DNA of 64,000 nt, taken from contig JAFSIC010000044.1 of assembly GCA_017439985.1 (NCBI GenBank), positions 62,001-126,000 of the forward strand, in the 5' to 3' direction. This DNA comes from Oscillospiraceae bacterium (GTDB lineage: Bacteria > Bacillota > Clostridia > Oscillospirales > Ruminococcaceae). Within the stretch, counting starts at the first letter, position 1, and each line of letters opens with the position of its first letter. The position numbers were made by a program, and so were the translations under genes. The notes beneath the pieces were generated by a model. That model saw only the letters and a list, made by a program, of their open reading frames with translations. It searched no databases and had not been told where the DNA came from. Below, piece after piece: positions 33,304 through 41,540 of this stretch.

Positions 33304-33684
33304 ATGAAAAAGATTTGGAAACCAATTACTATTGTTTTAGTTGCCATGTTGTTTGCTCTCCCTGTGTTTGCCGGTGGTGACAATGCAAACCTGCCGGACG
33401 ATTATGAAGAAAATCCTATTCTTTCAATAGAGGATGAAGTTCAGCCTCTCGGTGCCGATTGTGCCGTTTGTGCCGATTGTGGACTTTGTACTATGGCACA
33501 GACATACTATGACGCAACCGATTGGGCAATCTATGCTTACGACTGGTGTACCTGTGAAGGTGGATATCAGCCAATGAGAGATGCTTTTGTTGAACAATAT
33601 GTTACCATTACCCACACATGTACACACTGTGGAATATCCGCAACTACCACTAATCGATACACCGACCGACAGCATTTCGGTTAA
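33304..33684 (+). CDS. Small secreted Cys-rich protein of unknown function
   Basis: 126 residues from ATG 33304 (GGAG upstream; the in-frame GTG at 33295 overlaps it). A signal peptide (ITIVLVAMLFALPVFAGG, cleavage ~23) leads to an acidic segment and a cluster CAVCADCGLC (cysteines ~53, 56, 59, 62), then WCTC and CTHCG near the end. Eight cysteines in the mature part suggest metal binding or disulfides. An extended -10 (TGCTATAAT, 33258-33266) precedes it. No family recognised. Confidence 0.75.
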   Translation: MKKIWKPITIVLVAMLFALPVFAGGDNANLPDDYEENPILSIEDEVQPLGADCAVCADCGLCTMAQTYYDATDWAIYAYDWCTCEGGYQPMRDAFVEQYVTITHTCTHCGISATTTNRYTDRQHFG

Positions 33685-33688
33685 AAAT

Positions 33689-33715
33689 AAGAGCCACCTT
33701 TCGGTGGCTCTTTTA
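33689..33715. terminator. Bidirectional terminator between the Cys-rich gene and prfB
   Basis: GAGCCACC (33691-33698) and GGTGGCTC (33703-33710) with loop TTTC, followed by TTTT on the plus strand and preceded by A-rich sequence. Confidence 0.88.
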
Positions 33716-33725
33716 CTTTTACATT

Positions 33726-34844
33726 TTATAATTCGCCCTGGCTGTAGGCTTTCAGGTAGGCATTGATGAACGGGTCAAGGTCGCCGTCGATAACTGCCTG
33801 AATGTTGCCGCTTTCGAAGTTGGTGCGGTGGTCTTTGACCAAAGTGTAAGGCATAAATACATAGGAACGAATCTGGGAACCCCAAGCGATGTCCTTGTGC
33901 TCGCCTTTGATATCCTCAATTTTTTCCAGATGCTCGCGCTCTTTGATCTGAACCAGCTTCGCTTTCAGCATAGACATGGCAACCTCGCGGTTCTGATGCT
34001 GGCTGCGTTCCTGCTGGCTGGCTACGATCACGCCGGTCGGGATGTGGGTGATACGGATGGCCGATTCGGTCTTGTTGACGTGCTGACCGCCTGCACCGCC
34101 GGAACGGTAAGTATCCACCTTCAGGTCAGAGGCTTTGATCTCAATATCAGTGCTTTCGTCCAGCTCCGGCATAACCTCAATGGATGCGAAGGAAGTATGG
34201 CGTTTGCCCGATGGGTCGAACGGAGAAATGCGAACCAGACGATGAACGCCGGATTCGGATTTCAGAAAACCGTAGGCATTGGTGCCGTTGACGGAGATCG
34301 TCAGGCTCTTGATGCCCGCCTCCTCGCCGGAGAGGTAGTCCAGAATTTTGGTTTTCATACCGTGAGCTTCTGCCCAGCGGTTGTACATACGGTAGAGCAT
34401 TTCCACCCAGTCCTGAGCTTCGGTGCCGCCTGCGCCCGCATGGAAGGACATAATGGCAGAGTTGTGGTCATAGTCGCCGGAAAGCAGAGTTTCCAGCTTC
34501 TTCTCCTCAATGGTTTTATCGATCTGACGAATGGCATCCTTCAGTTCGCCCAACATGGCTTCGTCCTCCGGAGCCTCCAGTTCGATCAGTTCCATCATTG
34601 TCACGGTATCGTCATATTTACGAATCAGCTCCTCAAAGTGAGCTACCTTATCGTTGATCTCTTTCTGCAGTTTCAGGATCTTCTGGGAATTCTCAAGATT
34701 GTCCCAGAAACCCGGTGCGCTGACTTTCAGCTCAAGCTCCTCTTTCTTATTGAGAAGAGCCTCATAGCCGATGGCAGAGCGCAGATCCTCCAGCCGCGGC
34801 TGCAATAAATTCAGTTCCTGTTTCAAGTCTGCTGCCTGAAGCAT
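33726..34844 (-). CDS. prfB: Peptide chain release factor 2
   Basis: Recognises UGA and UAA. 372 residues from ATG 34844, which follows GGAGG; the longer open frame runs into the promoter. RF2-type signatures are SPFDPSGKR (tripeptide SPF) and GGAGGQHVNKTESA carrying the GGQ hydrolysis motif. In most bacteria an in-frame UGA frameshift site lies near codon 25; here the N-terminus reads RLEDLRSAIGYEALLNKK without interruption, so the autoregulatory frameshift is absent. Confidence 0.96.
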   Translation of the reverse strand: MLQAADLKQELNLLQPRLEDLRSAIGYEALLNKKEELELKVSAPGFWDNLENSQKILKLQKEINDKVAHFEELIRKYDDTVTMMELIELEAPEDEAMLGELKDAIRQIDKTIEEKKLETLLSGDYDHNSAIMSFHAGAGGTEAQDWVEMLYRMYNRWAEAHGMKTKILDYLSGEEAGIKSLTISVNGTNAYGFLKSESGVHRLVRISPFDPSGKRHTSFASIEVMPELDESTDIEIKASDLKVDTYRSGGAGGQHVNKTESAIRITHIPTGVIVASQQERSQHQNREVAMSMLKAKLVQIKEREHLEKIEDIKGEHKDIAWGSQIRSYVFMPYTLVKDHRTNFESGNIQAVIDGDLDPFINAYLKAYSQGEL

Positions 34845-34880
34845 AGTGTTCCTCCAAGTTGTATAGTAGATAACCATTAT

Positions 34881-34909
34881 ATTATAGCAGGACTGGCGAG
34901 GATTGTCAA
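34881..34909 (-). promoter_or_regulatory. prfB promoter
   Basis: Minus strand: TTGACA (34904-34909), 17-bp spacer, TATAAT (34881-34886), a consensus match, about 37 bp before the start codon. Confidence 0.9.
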
Positions 34910-35053
34910 AAAAATGGCTCAATTTCGGAAAAATTGAGGAAAATCCTCCTTTCGTTACGCTGTATTCATAATTTCCTCTGGATTTTTTCATTGTTATACG
35001 CTATAATGAAATGTAAAATGTATTTGAGTCCTGAGAAAGAAAGGAATTGTTAT

Positions 35054-36049
35054 ATGAATTATCACGGTGCTCCCTGCCCGCTCTGCGGACAGATTTTCAA
35101 AGAGGGCGACGATGTGGTAGTCTGCCCGGACTGCGGCACCCCGTATCACCGCGCCTGCTACAAAGAAAAAGGCCACTGCATCATGGAAGAACTCCATGAA
35201 AGCGGCGGCGAATGGGTCAACCCAAACAAACCAAAGGTGGTTCCGAATATTGTCAGCCAGCAGACCATCGCTGCCTGCCCGGACTGCGGTCATCCAAATC
35301 ATGTGGATAATCTGCGCTGCGAAAACTGCGGCCGCCGCCTGCAGTCCGCAGCTCACAGCGACCGTCCTTACGAGCGTCAGTACGAGGAAGATATGCGCGC
35401 TATGGAAGAAGATGCCGATCACGGTCAGCCAATGGCAGAAATTTTCGGCCGCATCGATCCAAACTCCAAGATTCAGAAAATCGCGGTCCGCGACATCATT
35501 GCCTTCACACAGAACAATGCCAGCTACTTTGTGCGCCTGTTCAAGCTTATGTCCATGGAAGTGTCTGCTTCCGTATTCAACTGGTCTGCGCTGCTCTTTG
35601 GTCCGTTCTACTTCCTGTACCGTAAAATGTATCACAAGGGTATCACCCTCCTGCTGATGGAACTGGCAACCTATCTGCCGTCCTTTGCTGTGGCTTACCA
35701 TCTGATGCCTCAGGCCATCAATGATCCAAGCCTGCTGCAGACCATGGCCTTTGATACCAGCGGTATCGGTTTCCTGCTGACCATCTCCAACATCGTCAGC
35801 TACATTCCGTGGCTCCTTCACATCTACGCCGGCTTTACCGCGAACAAAAGCTACTTCAAACACTCCATGGATTCCCTCCAGCAGCTGAGCCTGCAGTTTG
35901 AAGGCAACCGTCCGGAGATGGAAAAACAGATCCTGCGCCGCGGCGGTGTCAATCCGGTGGCTGTATTCCTGGGTATTCTGGGCGTTTTCGCTCTGTTCCT
36001 GCTGGTATCTGTGTTCATCACCATGACGCTGCTTCCACTGGTGCCTTAG
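35054..36049 (+). CDS. RING-like zinc-ribbon membrane protein (DUF2628-like)
   Basis: 331 residues from ATG 35054 (AAAGGA upstream). Residues ~5-45 form a prokaryotic RING-type finger (CPLCGQIFKEGDDVVVCPDC, then CHRAC-like YHRACYKEKGHC). A second zinc ribbon follows (CPDCGHPNHVDNLRCENCG, ~78-97). Residues ~165 onward contain four or so membrane segments (FGPFYFLYRKMYHKGITLLL, AVFLGILGVFALFLL), resembling DUF2628. The combination suggests a membrane-anchored adaptor; function is unknown. It has its own terminator. Confidence 0.82.
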   Translation: MNYHGAPCPLCGQIFKEGDDVVVCPDCGTPYHRACYKEKGHCIMEELHESGGEWVNPNKPKVVPNIVSQQTIAACPDCGHPNHVDNLRCENCGRRLQSAAHSDRPYERQYEEDMRAMEEDADHGQPMAEIFGRIDPNSKIQKIAVRDIIAFTQNNASYFVRLFKLMSMEVSASVFNWSALLFGPFYFLYRKMYHKGITLLLMELATYLPSFAVAYHLMPQAINDPSLLQTMAFDTSGIGFLLTISNIVSYIPWLLHIYAGFTANKSYFKHSMDSLQQLSLQFEGNRPEMEKQILRRGGVNPVAVFLGILGVFALFLLVSVFITMTLLPLVP

Positions 36050-36100
36050 CAAAACGCACAAAGGCTTTTCACAAAAGCTGTTTAGACTCACTGAAACTCC

Positions 36101-36138
36101 AAAATCCGCAGAAGCTTCCACTTTCTGCGGATTTTTTT
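36101..36138 (+). terminator. Terminator after the RING-like gene
   Basis: AAAATCCGCAGAA (36101-36113) pairs with TTCTGCGGATTTT (36123-36135), followed by T's. The rpsF promoter begins at once afterwards. Confidence 0.9.
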
Positions 36139-36139
36139 G

Positions 36140-36167
36140 TTGACAATCCCGCGTTTTATGATATTAT
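36140..36167 (+). promoter_or_regulatory. rpsF-ssb-rpsR promoter
   Basis: TTGACA (36140-36145), 16-bp spacer, TATTAT (36162-36167). The leader contains the small dyad TTATCG-AAAA-CGATAA (36175-36190) and a GAGAGG-type stem near 36200. Confidence 0.82.
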
Positions 36168-36242
36168 TTTGTTGTTATCGAAAACGATAACCCTTGCCTC
36201 TCCGTCCGAGAGAGGCCTAATGTCCAAAAGGAGGTGCTTATA

Positions 36243-36539
36243 ATGGCAAAACTGCACGAAAATTACGAGACCATCATGATCCTCAACACCAAAGGTACTG
36301 AGGAAGAAACCAAAGCTCTGGTTGAAAAATTCACCAACCTGATTTCTGCTAATGGTACCATCGAAACCGTTGAGGAATGGGGTAAACGCAAACTGGCTTA
36401 CGAAATCAACGACGAGTCCGAAGGTTACTACGTATACGTTACCTTCAACTGCGCTCCAGATTTCCCAGCTGAACTTGACCGTGTTTACAAAATCACCGAC
36501 GGCGTTCTCCGCACTCTGATCGTTAAAAGAGAGAACTAA
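36243..36539 (+). CDS. rpsF: Ribosomal protein S6
   Basis: 98 residues from ATG 36243, with AAGGAGG 9 bp upstream (an in-frame GTG at 36234 lies in the ribosome binding site region). YETIMILNT, EWGKRKLAYEINDESEGYY and YKITDGVLRTLIVKRE are typical. It binds S18 in the 30S platform. First gene of rpsF-ssb-rpsR. Confidence 0.97.
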   Translation: MAKLHENYETIMILNTKGTEEETKALVEKFTNLISANGTIETVEEWGKRKLAYEINDESEGYYVYVTFNCAPDFPAELDRVYKITDGVLRTLIVKREN

Positions 36540-36555
36540 TTAAGGAGGACTACTG

Positions 36556-37014
36556 ATGCTTAACCGTGTCATCCTCATGGGTCGCCTCACCGCTGATCCG
36601 GAACTGAAACAGACTCCAAACGGAATCTCTGTTACTTCTTTCTCTCTCGCTGTTGACCGCAACTTCACCTCTCGTGGTGCTGAGCGTCAGACAGACTTCA
36701 TCAACTGTGTTGCATGGAGACAGACTGCTGAATTCATCTCCCGCTACTTTGCAAAGGGCAGAATGATGGCAGTGGAAGGTTCTCTGCAGGTTCGCAACTA
36801 TGTGGACAAAAATGAGAACAAACGTCAGGCTGTAGAAGTTGTTGTTGATCAGGCTTACTTCGCTGACAGCAAGAACGCAGCTCCGTCTTCCTCCCCTGCT
36901 CCTTCTTATCAGAGCGCAGCTCCTGCTTACGCACCAGCTGCTCCGGTTGCTTTCAATGCCGGCTCTGTGGAAGATTTCCAGGAGATCGATGACGAAGACG
37001 ATCTTCCGTTTTAA
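36556..37014 (+). CDS. ssb: Single-stranded DNA-binding protein
   Basis: 152 residues. The OB-fold occupies ~1-110 (MLNRVILMGRLTADPELKQT, FINCVAWRQTAEF). A Pro/Ala-rich linker follows and the acidic tip IDDEDDLPF ends the protein, the docking site for many DNA-repair and replication partners. Located between rpsF and rpsR as in most Firmicutes. The island protein at 10692 copies this tip. Confidence 0.97.
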   Translation: MLNRVILMGRLTADPELKQTPNGISVTSFSLAVDRNFTSRGAERQTDFINCVAWRQTAEFISRYFAKGRMMAVEGSLQVRNYVDKNENKRQAVEVVVDQAYFADSKNAAPSSSPAPSYQSAAPAYAPAAPVAFNAGSVEDFQEIDDEDDLPF

Positions 37015-37050
37015 TTTTAGTAAACAACAAATTTAAGGAGGTCAAGAACC

Positions 37051-37287
37051 ATGGAAAGAATGGAAAAACGTTCTAGAAAACCAAGAAAAAAAGTTTGCGC
37101 ATTTTGCATGGATAAAATCGAAATGATCGATTACAAAGATGTTCCAAGACTGAGAAGATTCCTCTCTGACAGAGCTAAAATCATTCCTCGTCGTGTAACC
37201 GGTACCTGCGCTCGTCATCAGAGACAGCTGACCGTTGCTGTAAAACGCGCTCGTCACGTAGCATTCCTGCCATACGTTGGTGAATAA
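37051..37287 (+). CDS. rpsR: Ribosomal protein S18
   Basis: 78 residues with [18 protein letters not shown] and [12 protein letters not shown]-like [20 protein letters not shown], diagnostic of S18. Last gene of the rpsF-ssb-rpsR operon with ribosome binding site AAGGAGG. The cysteines in the N-terminal part (CAFC) mark a zinc-binding S18 variant (C+ type), of which the first two are visible. Confidence 0.96.
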   Translation: MERMEKRSRKPRKKVCAFCMDKIEMIDYKDVPRLRRFLSDRAKIIPRRVTGTCARHQRQLTVAVKRARHVAFLPYVGE

Positions 37288-37317
37288 TCTCACCGCGTAA
37301 CAGACATGTTGTGCACC

Positions 37318-37350
37318 AATCCCCTGAACTTCGGTTCGGGGGATTTTTTT
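37318..37350 (+). terminator. Terminator of rpsF-ssb-rpsR
   Basis: AATCCCCTGAAC (37319-37330 region) pairs with GTTCGGGGGATT around a TTCG loop, followed by seven T's. Confidence 0.9.
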
Positions 37351-37370
37351 ATCTGAATTTTTGCGCTGTA

Positions 37371-37399
37371 AAAAAGCCTCCCTGTTCGGGAGGCTTTTT
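37371..37399 (-). terminator. Terminator of the rsmD-coaD-coiled-coil run
   Basis: AAAAAGCCTCC (37371-37381) and GGAGGCTTTTT (37389-37399) are perfect arms with a 7-base loop; in the minus-strand RNA a U-run follows the stem. Confidence 0.9.
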
Positions 37400-37409
37400 G
37401 TCTGTAATC

Positions 37410-37907
37410 TTACTGGTTTACAACATCGTTTGCCGGCTGTTCCACGAAGGTACCTTTCTTCATGGCAGCGTTCAGTTCCTGACGGGTTTCGTGAACGTTC
37501 TTCAGCGCGATGGACAGTGCTTCTTCGGACTGTTTCAGTGCGTTGTCGGAGAACTCGTTGGCAGCTTTTCTCAGCTCTTTTGCTACGTTCTGTGCCTGAG
37601 TGATGATCTCTTTTGCTTTCTCCTGTGCCTGACGAACCACTTCCTCCTGAGCAACCAGAGCTTTTGCGCGCTCTTCTGCTTTGCGGACGGTAGCTTCTGC
37701 CTGTTTTTCAGCCTGAGAGATGATATCAGAGCGATCGTTTACGATCAGCTTCGCCTGCTTGATCTCGGTTGGCATGTTCAGACGGATGTCCTCCAGATAC
37801 TGCTTCACTTTTTCAGCGTCGATGACACATTTGTTGCCGCTGAGCGGAATGCTCCACGCTTCCTCCAGCATATCTTCCAGAGCGTCCAGAATTTCTTCAA
37901 TGTTCAT
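37410..37907 (-). CDS. Coiled-coil protein next to coaD (DivIVA/ATPase-H-like)
   Basis: 165 residues, almost entirely charged alpha-helix. Residues ~55-145 form a long coiled coil (AEKQAEATVRKAEERAKALV, QAQEKAKEIITQAQNVAKEL). The N-terminus (MNIEEILDALEDMLEEAWSI) is conserved among Clostridia proteins annotated as H+-ATPase subunit H-like or DivIVA-like. No enzymatic motif. It starts 3 bp after coaD's stop, so the two are cotranscribed. The function is not known; a structural role is likely. Confidence 0.82.
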   Translation of the reverse strand: MNIEEILDALEDMLEEAWSIPLSGNKCVIDAEKVKQYLEDIRLNMPTEIKQAKLIVNDRSDIISQAEKQAEATVRKAEERAKALVAQEEVVRQAQEKAKEIITQAQNVAKELRKAANEFSDNALKQSEEALSIALKNVHETRQELNAAMKKGTFVEQPANDVVNQ

Positions 37908-37910
37908 TGT

Positions 37911-38405
37911 TTATTTATCTCCTTTCACCTGAGAGATCCGCTCAAGGACCTGATCAGCGATCACTGCCGGAACAAAGTCAGATACCTCTCTGCCGTAGCG
38001 GGCGATGGATTTCACGCCGCTGGAGCTGAGGTACAGATTTTCCGTGCTCGTGGTCATAAAGAGCGTTTCTGCTTCCGGATATAATTTTTTATTGTACAAA
38101 GCCATCTGGAATTCGTACTCGAAGTCCGACATGGCTCGCAAGCCTTTCACAATGGCGCAGGCGCCTACCTGCTTCACATAATCCACCAGCAGACCGTCAA
38201 AGCAATCTACCATGACGTTGTCATATTTTCCGATGCATTTTTCAATGAGGAGAACTCGTTCCTCCGGTGTGAAGGACGGATTTTTCTCCGCATTGGCTGC
38301 AACCAGCACAACTACACGGTCAAACAGTGCGCTGGTGCGCTCGATGATGTCCATATGTCCGTTGGTGATTGGGTCAAAACTGCCCGGTACAACTGCTACT
38401 CGCAT
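37911..38405 (-). CDS. coaD: Phosphopantetheine adenylyltransferase
   Basis: Coenzyme A synthesis: transfers AMP to 4'-phosphopantetheine. 164 residues with the nucleotidyltransferase motif PGSFDPITNGHMDIIERTS (TNGH active site, ~8-20), VKGLRAMSDFEYEFQMA and the C-terminal SSSGVKSIARYGREV. It overlaps rsmD by 10 bp, the usual rsmD-coaD pair. Confidence 0.96.
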   Translation of the reverse strand: MRVAVVPGSFDPITNGHMDIIERTSALFDRVVVLVAANAEKNPSFTPEERVLLIEKCIGKYDNVMVDCFDGLLVDYVKQVGACAIVKGLRAMSDFEYEFQMALYNKKLYPEAETLFMTTSTENLYLSSSGVKSIARYGREVSDFVPAVIADQVLERISQVKGDK

Positions 38406-38950
38406 ACCTCTTCCCCCTTTTTGCGGAAGGACGTTACTTTTGCTTTGCCGTAGCGGTATTCTTTTACCAGCTCCAGACCTGCTACGTCCTCCGGAAGGTT
38501 CTCGTTTTTCTCGGTTTCACAAAGAATGATGCCTTCGTCCTTCAGACAGTTTGCACAGTACGGAAGGACCGCAGCAATCAGTTCCTTATTATACGGCGGG
38601 TCTAAGAAGATCACGTCGAATTTTGCAGTACAATTTTTGATATAGGTCAAGCTGTCCATCATGGCAACGCGGCTTTTTTCCATGAATCCGCAGGCTTTCA
38701 GGTTGGCCTTCACCGCTGCGATGGCTTTTGCATCGCTGTCAATGAATGTAGCGCTTTTTGCGCCACGGCTCAAAGCCTCCACGCCCATCTGTCCGGAGCC
38801 TGCAAACAAATCGAGGAAATCGCTGTTCTCGATCATCATCTGCAGAATGCTGAACACAGCTCCTTTGGTCATATCGGAGGTCGGACGGGTGTTGAGTCCC
38901 TCCGGAGCCGCCAGATTGCGTCCGCGGGCAGAACCTGTAATTACTCTCAT
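38396..38950 (-). CDS. rsmD: 16S rRNA (guanine966-N2)-methyltransferase
   Basis: 184 residues from ATG 38950 (AGAGGGAAG upstream; the longer frame has no ribosome binding site). MRVITGSARGRNL, LDLFAGSGQMGVEALSRGA (SAM-binding) and the catalytic DPPYNK motif (~120) identify RsmD. It overlaps coaD. Confidence 0.95.
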   Translation of the reverse strand: MRVITGSARGRNLAAPEGLNTRPTSDMTKGAVFSILQMMIENSDFLDLFAGSGQMGVEALSRGAKSATFIDSDAKAIAAVKANLKACGFMEKSRVAMMDSLTYIKNCTAKFDVIFLDPPYNKELIAAVLPYCANCLKDEGIILCETEKNENLPEDVAGLELVKEYRYGKAKVTSFRKKGEEVCE

Positions 38951-39061
38951 ATTTCTTCCCTCTCTATTCAAACAAAACCGTTTTTACTTCTCACAAAGGG
39001 ACAAAATCCCTCTTTTATATTATGAAAGCAAAGGGCGGCTTTGTCAAGTCTTTCCGCAGCT

Positions 39062-40903
39062 TCACTCCTGCTCTCCATGGAGGAAATTGTAAAGATCGCG
39101 GGCAGCCGCCTCTGTCATGGACGGAGTTTCTTCCAACTGCTCTAACGTAGCGGCTTTCATGGCCTTCATGGTCTTGAAGCGCAGGAAAAGATTCTGTGCT
39201 CGCTTCGGGCCGATGCCGGGAACGGATTTCAGCAGAGATTCCATGCCCTTGCTCTGATGCTTGGAACGGGAATATTCAATGGAGAAGCGATGGACCTCAT
39301 CCTGAATGGAGGTCAGCAGATCAAAGGCTGTCTTGAAGCTGCTGACAGACAGCTCCCCGTCCTCTGTGGTGATGACACGGGTGCGGTGGCGGTCGTCCTT
39401 CGCCATACCGAAGATCGGCACCTGATAGCCCATGGAGCGAACCAACGGCTTCACAGCGGCCACATGACCTTTGCCGCCGTCCAGCAGGATCAAATCGGGC
39501 ATTCGTCCAAAGCCGATTCCCTCGTTCTTGTGCTGTTCATAGCGTTCAAAGCGGCGCTGCAGCACCTCCCGCATGGAAGCATAGTCGTCGGGCTTGCCCT
39601 GCACCGTTTTCACGGAGAATTTACGGTAGGCTCCGCGGAGCGGTCTGCCGCCGTCAAATACGACCATGCCCGCAACGATGGTATCGCTGCCGATGTTGGA
39701 GATATCGTAGGCTTCGATGTATTCGGGGATTTTGTTGAGGCCCAGCAGACGGGACAGCTCATCCAGTGCATTGATCTCGCGGCTGCTGCGTCGGCTGCGC
39801 TCGGAAATGTGCTGACTGGCATTTTCTTTCGCCATGCGCACCAGCTCCATCTGGTCTCCCTTCTGTGGAATGATGAGGGAAACCGCATGGTTTGCCTTTT
39901 CCGCAAGATATTTCTGTAGTTCGTCCTGATGGGCGATATCTCCGTCAACGACTACGCTCTTGGGCACTTCACCCTTCATATCGTAATACTCCATGAGAAA
40001 ACGGGCGCGCTCATCAGCTGCATCCTCCGATGGCTCCAGCATGAAATATTCCTTATCCACCAGCTTGTAGCCGCGGAATTTCAGCACCACAGCGCAGGCG
40101 TTGACGGTACCCTGCACCAGAGCGATGACATCTTCCTCCTCGTAGCGCACAGAGACTACTTTCTGGCTGGCGCCTACGTTTTTGATGGCATTGAGGCGGT
40201 CACGATAGCGGGCAGCTTTTTCAAACTCCTCCCGCTCCGCAGCGTCGTACATCATCTGCAAAATCTTCTTCTGGATGTCCAGATTGTCGCCTTTGATGAA
40301 CTCAATGGCCTGTTCCAGTGCCTCATTGTACTCGGCAACGCTGATATTGCCGGTACAAGGCGCCATGCACTGTTTGATGTGGTAGTTCAGGCAAGGACGA
40401 CCCTTGCGGATGTCCTGTGGAAACTTTCGGTTGCAGGTGGGAAGCAGGAACGCTTTGTTCACCTCATCCACCGTCTGGGAAGTCACATAGCTGGAGATAT
40501 AGGGACCGATATAGCGACTGCCATCCTCCACTTTCTGATGAGTGGCTTCGATGCGTCCGAAGTCGCCGGGCGTAACCTTGATATAATGGTAGCCTTTGTC
40601 GTCCTTCAGCAGAATGTTGTACTTCGGGCTGTGCTGCTTGATGAAGCTGCACTCCAGAATCAGCGCTTCAAATTCACTGCGGGTGACGATGTACTCAAAG
40701 TCCCAGACATTTTCCACCATCTTGTAGACCTTGGGAAGATGTTTATCCACCGAGCGGAAGTAACTGCTGACGCGGTTTTTCAGAGATTTCGCTTTGCCGA
40801 CATAGATGATCTCTCCGCTTTTGTCCTTCATAATGTAAATGCCCGGCTGTGTGGGCAGTTTTTTCGTTTTATCCGATAAATACGGGAGTCTTGGATTGTC
40901 CAT
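39062..40903 (-). CDS. uvrC: Excinuclease ABC subunit C
   Basis: Dual-incision nuclease of nucleotide excision repair, 613 residues. The GIY-YIG domain is at the N-terminus (QPGIYIMKDKSGEIIYVGKA), followed by a Cys region, the UVR motif (~200-235, REEFEKAARYRDRLNAI), the C-terminal RNase H-like endonuclease (YDISNIGSDTIVAGMVVFDG, LILLDGGKGHV) and helix-hairpin-helix motifs (VPGIGPKRAQNLFLRF). Monocistronic, with a terminator of the upstream HPr gene before it. Confidence 0.97.
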   Translation of the reverse strand: MDNPRLPYLSDKTKKLPTQPGIYIMKDKSGEIIYVGKAKSLKNRVSSYFRSVDKHLPKVYKMVENVWDFEYIVTRSEFEALILECSFIKQHSPKYNILLKDDKGYHYIKVTPGDFGRIEATHQKVEDGSRYIGPYISSYVTSQTVDEVNKAFLLPTCNRKFPQDIRKGRPCLNYHIKQCMAPCTGNISVAEYNEALEQAIEFIKGDNLDIQKKILQMMYDAAEREEFEKAARYRDRLNAIKNVGASQKVVSVRYEEEDVIALVQGTVNACAVVLKFRGYKLVDKEYFMLEPSEDAADERARFLMEYYDMKGEVPKSVVVDGDIAHQDELQKYLAEKANHAVSLIIPQKGDQMELVRMAKENASQHISERSRRSSREINALDELSRLLGLNKIPEYIEAYDISNIGSDTIVAGMVVFDGGRPLRGAYRKFSVKTVQGKPDDYASMREVLQRRFERYEQHKNEGIGFGRMPDLILLDGGKGHVAAVKPLVRSMGYQVPIFGMAKDDRHRTRVITTEDGELSVSSFKTAFDLLTSIQDEVHRFSIEYSRSKHQSKGMESLLKSVPGIGPKRAQNLFLRFKTMKAMKAATLEQLEETPSMTEAAARDLYNFLHGEQE

Positions 40904-40956
40904 ACTTGCCTCCTGTCGGGTAAGATTCTTTTATCAGTATAGCACAAATCGGAGCA

Positions 40957-40992
40957 TAAAAAAATACACCGCTGAGATTCAGCGGTGTATTT
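40957..40992 (-). terminator. Terminator of the HPr gene
   Basis: AAATACACCGCTGA (40962-40975) and TCAGCGGTGTATTT (40979-40992) form a perfect 14-bp stem with a GAT/ATC loop; A's on the left give a U-run in the minus-strand RNA. Confidence 0.92.
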
Positions 40993-41006
40993 CGTAAAAT
41001 CAATAA

Positions 41007-41270
41007 TTATTCAGCAAAACCGGATTCAACCAGAGCGATCAGGCCTTCTACTGCCTGTTCTTCATCAGCGCCGTCAGCAATGATGCGGATGGAGGTACCG
41101 CCAACGATACCCAGGGACAGTACGCCCAGCAGAGATTTAGCGTTTACTCTGCGTTCTTCTTTTTCTACCCAGATAGAGGATTTGAATTCGTTAGCTTTCT
41201 GGATGAAGAAAGTAGCTGGACGAGCGTGGAGGCCTACCTGATTCTGAACGGTAACTTCTTTAACAAACAT
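41007..41270 (-). CDS. HPr family phosphocarrier protein
   Basis: 87 residues with the PTS phosphoacceptor GLHARPAT (His ~15) and NAKSLLGVLSLGI containing the regulatory serine (~46) that HPr kinase phosphorylates in Firmicutes. The His at position 15 excludes Crh. It carries phosphate from enzyme I to sugar permeases or acts in catabolite control. Monocistronic, with its own promoter and terminator. Confidence 0.93.
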   Translation of the reverse strand: MFVKEVTVQNQVGLHARPATFFIQKANEFKSSIWVEKEERRVNAKSLLGVLSLGIVGGTSIRIIADGADEEQAVEGLIALVESGFAE

Positions 41271-41364
41271 AATCTAAACTCCCTTTATAACATTGTGTTG
41301 TGTTGCGATATTCCATCGCCTGATCCTTTGGCACAAGATGCCGCAGGCTCTTTGGAATGATTTA

Positions 41365-41393
41365 ATTATAACTGGTATTGCGAGTTGCGTCAA
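41365..41393 (-). promoter_or_regulatory. HPr gene promoter
   Basis: Minus strand: TTGACG (41388-41393), 17-bp spacer, TATAAT (41365-41370). The stretch 41394-41540 behind it holds only AT-rich sequence downstream of trmD. Confidence 0.85.
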
Positions 41394-41540
41394 CGAAAAA
41401 AACAATAAAGTTGAATCATTTTGTGTATTTTATACGTTTTTTTCATTCTTTTTGCCTTTGCTGAACTGTGATTTGTGACTTTCGGACAATGAGTTTTCAA
41501 CAATATTCGCCAAAGCTTCACAAAACTTTCAACAAGTTTG

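Noticed and set aside
41007-41270. Crh instead of HPr
   Set aside because: The phosphoacceptor histidine (GLHARPAT) is present, whereas Crh has glutamine.
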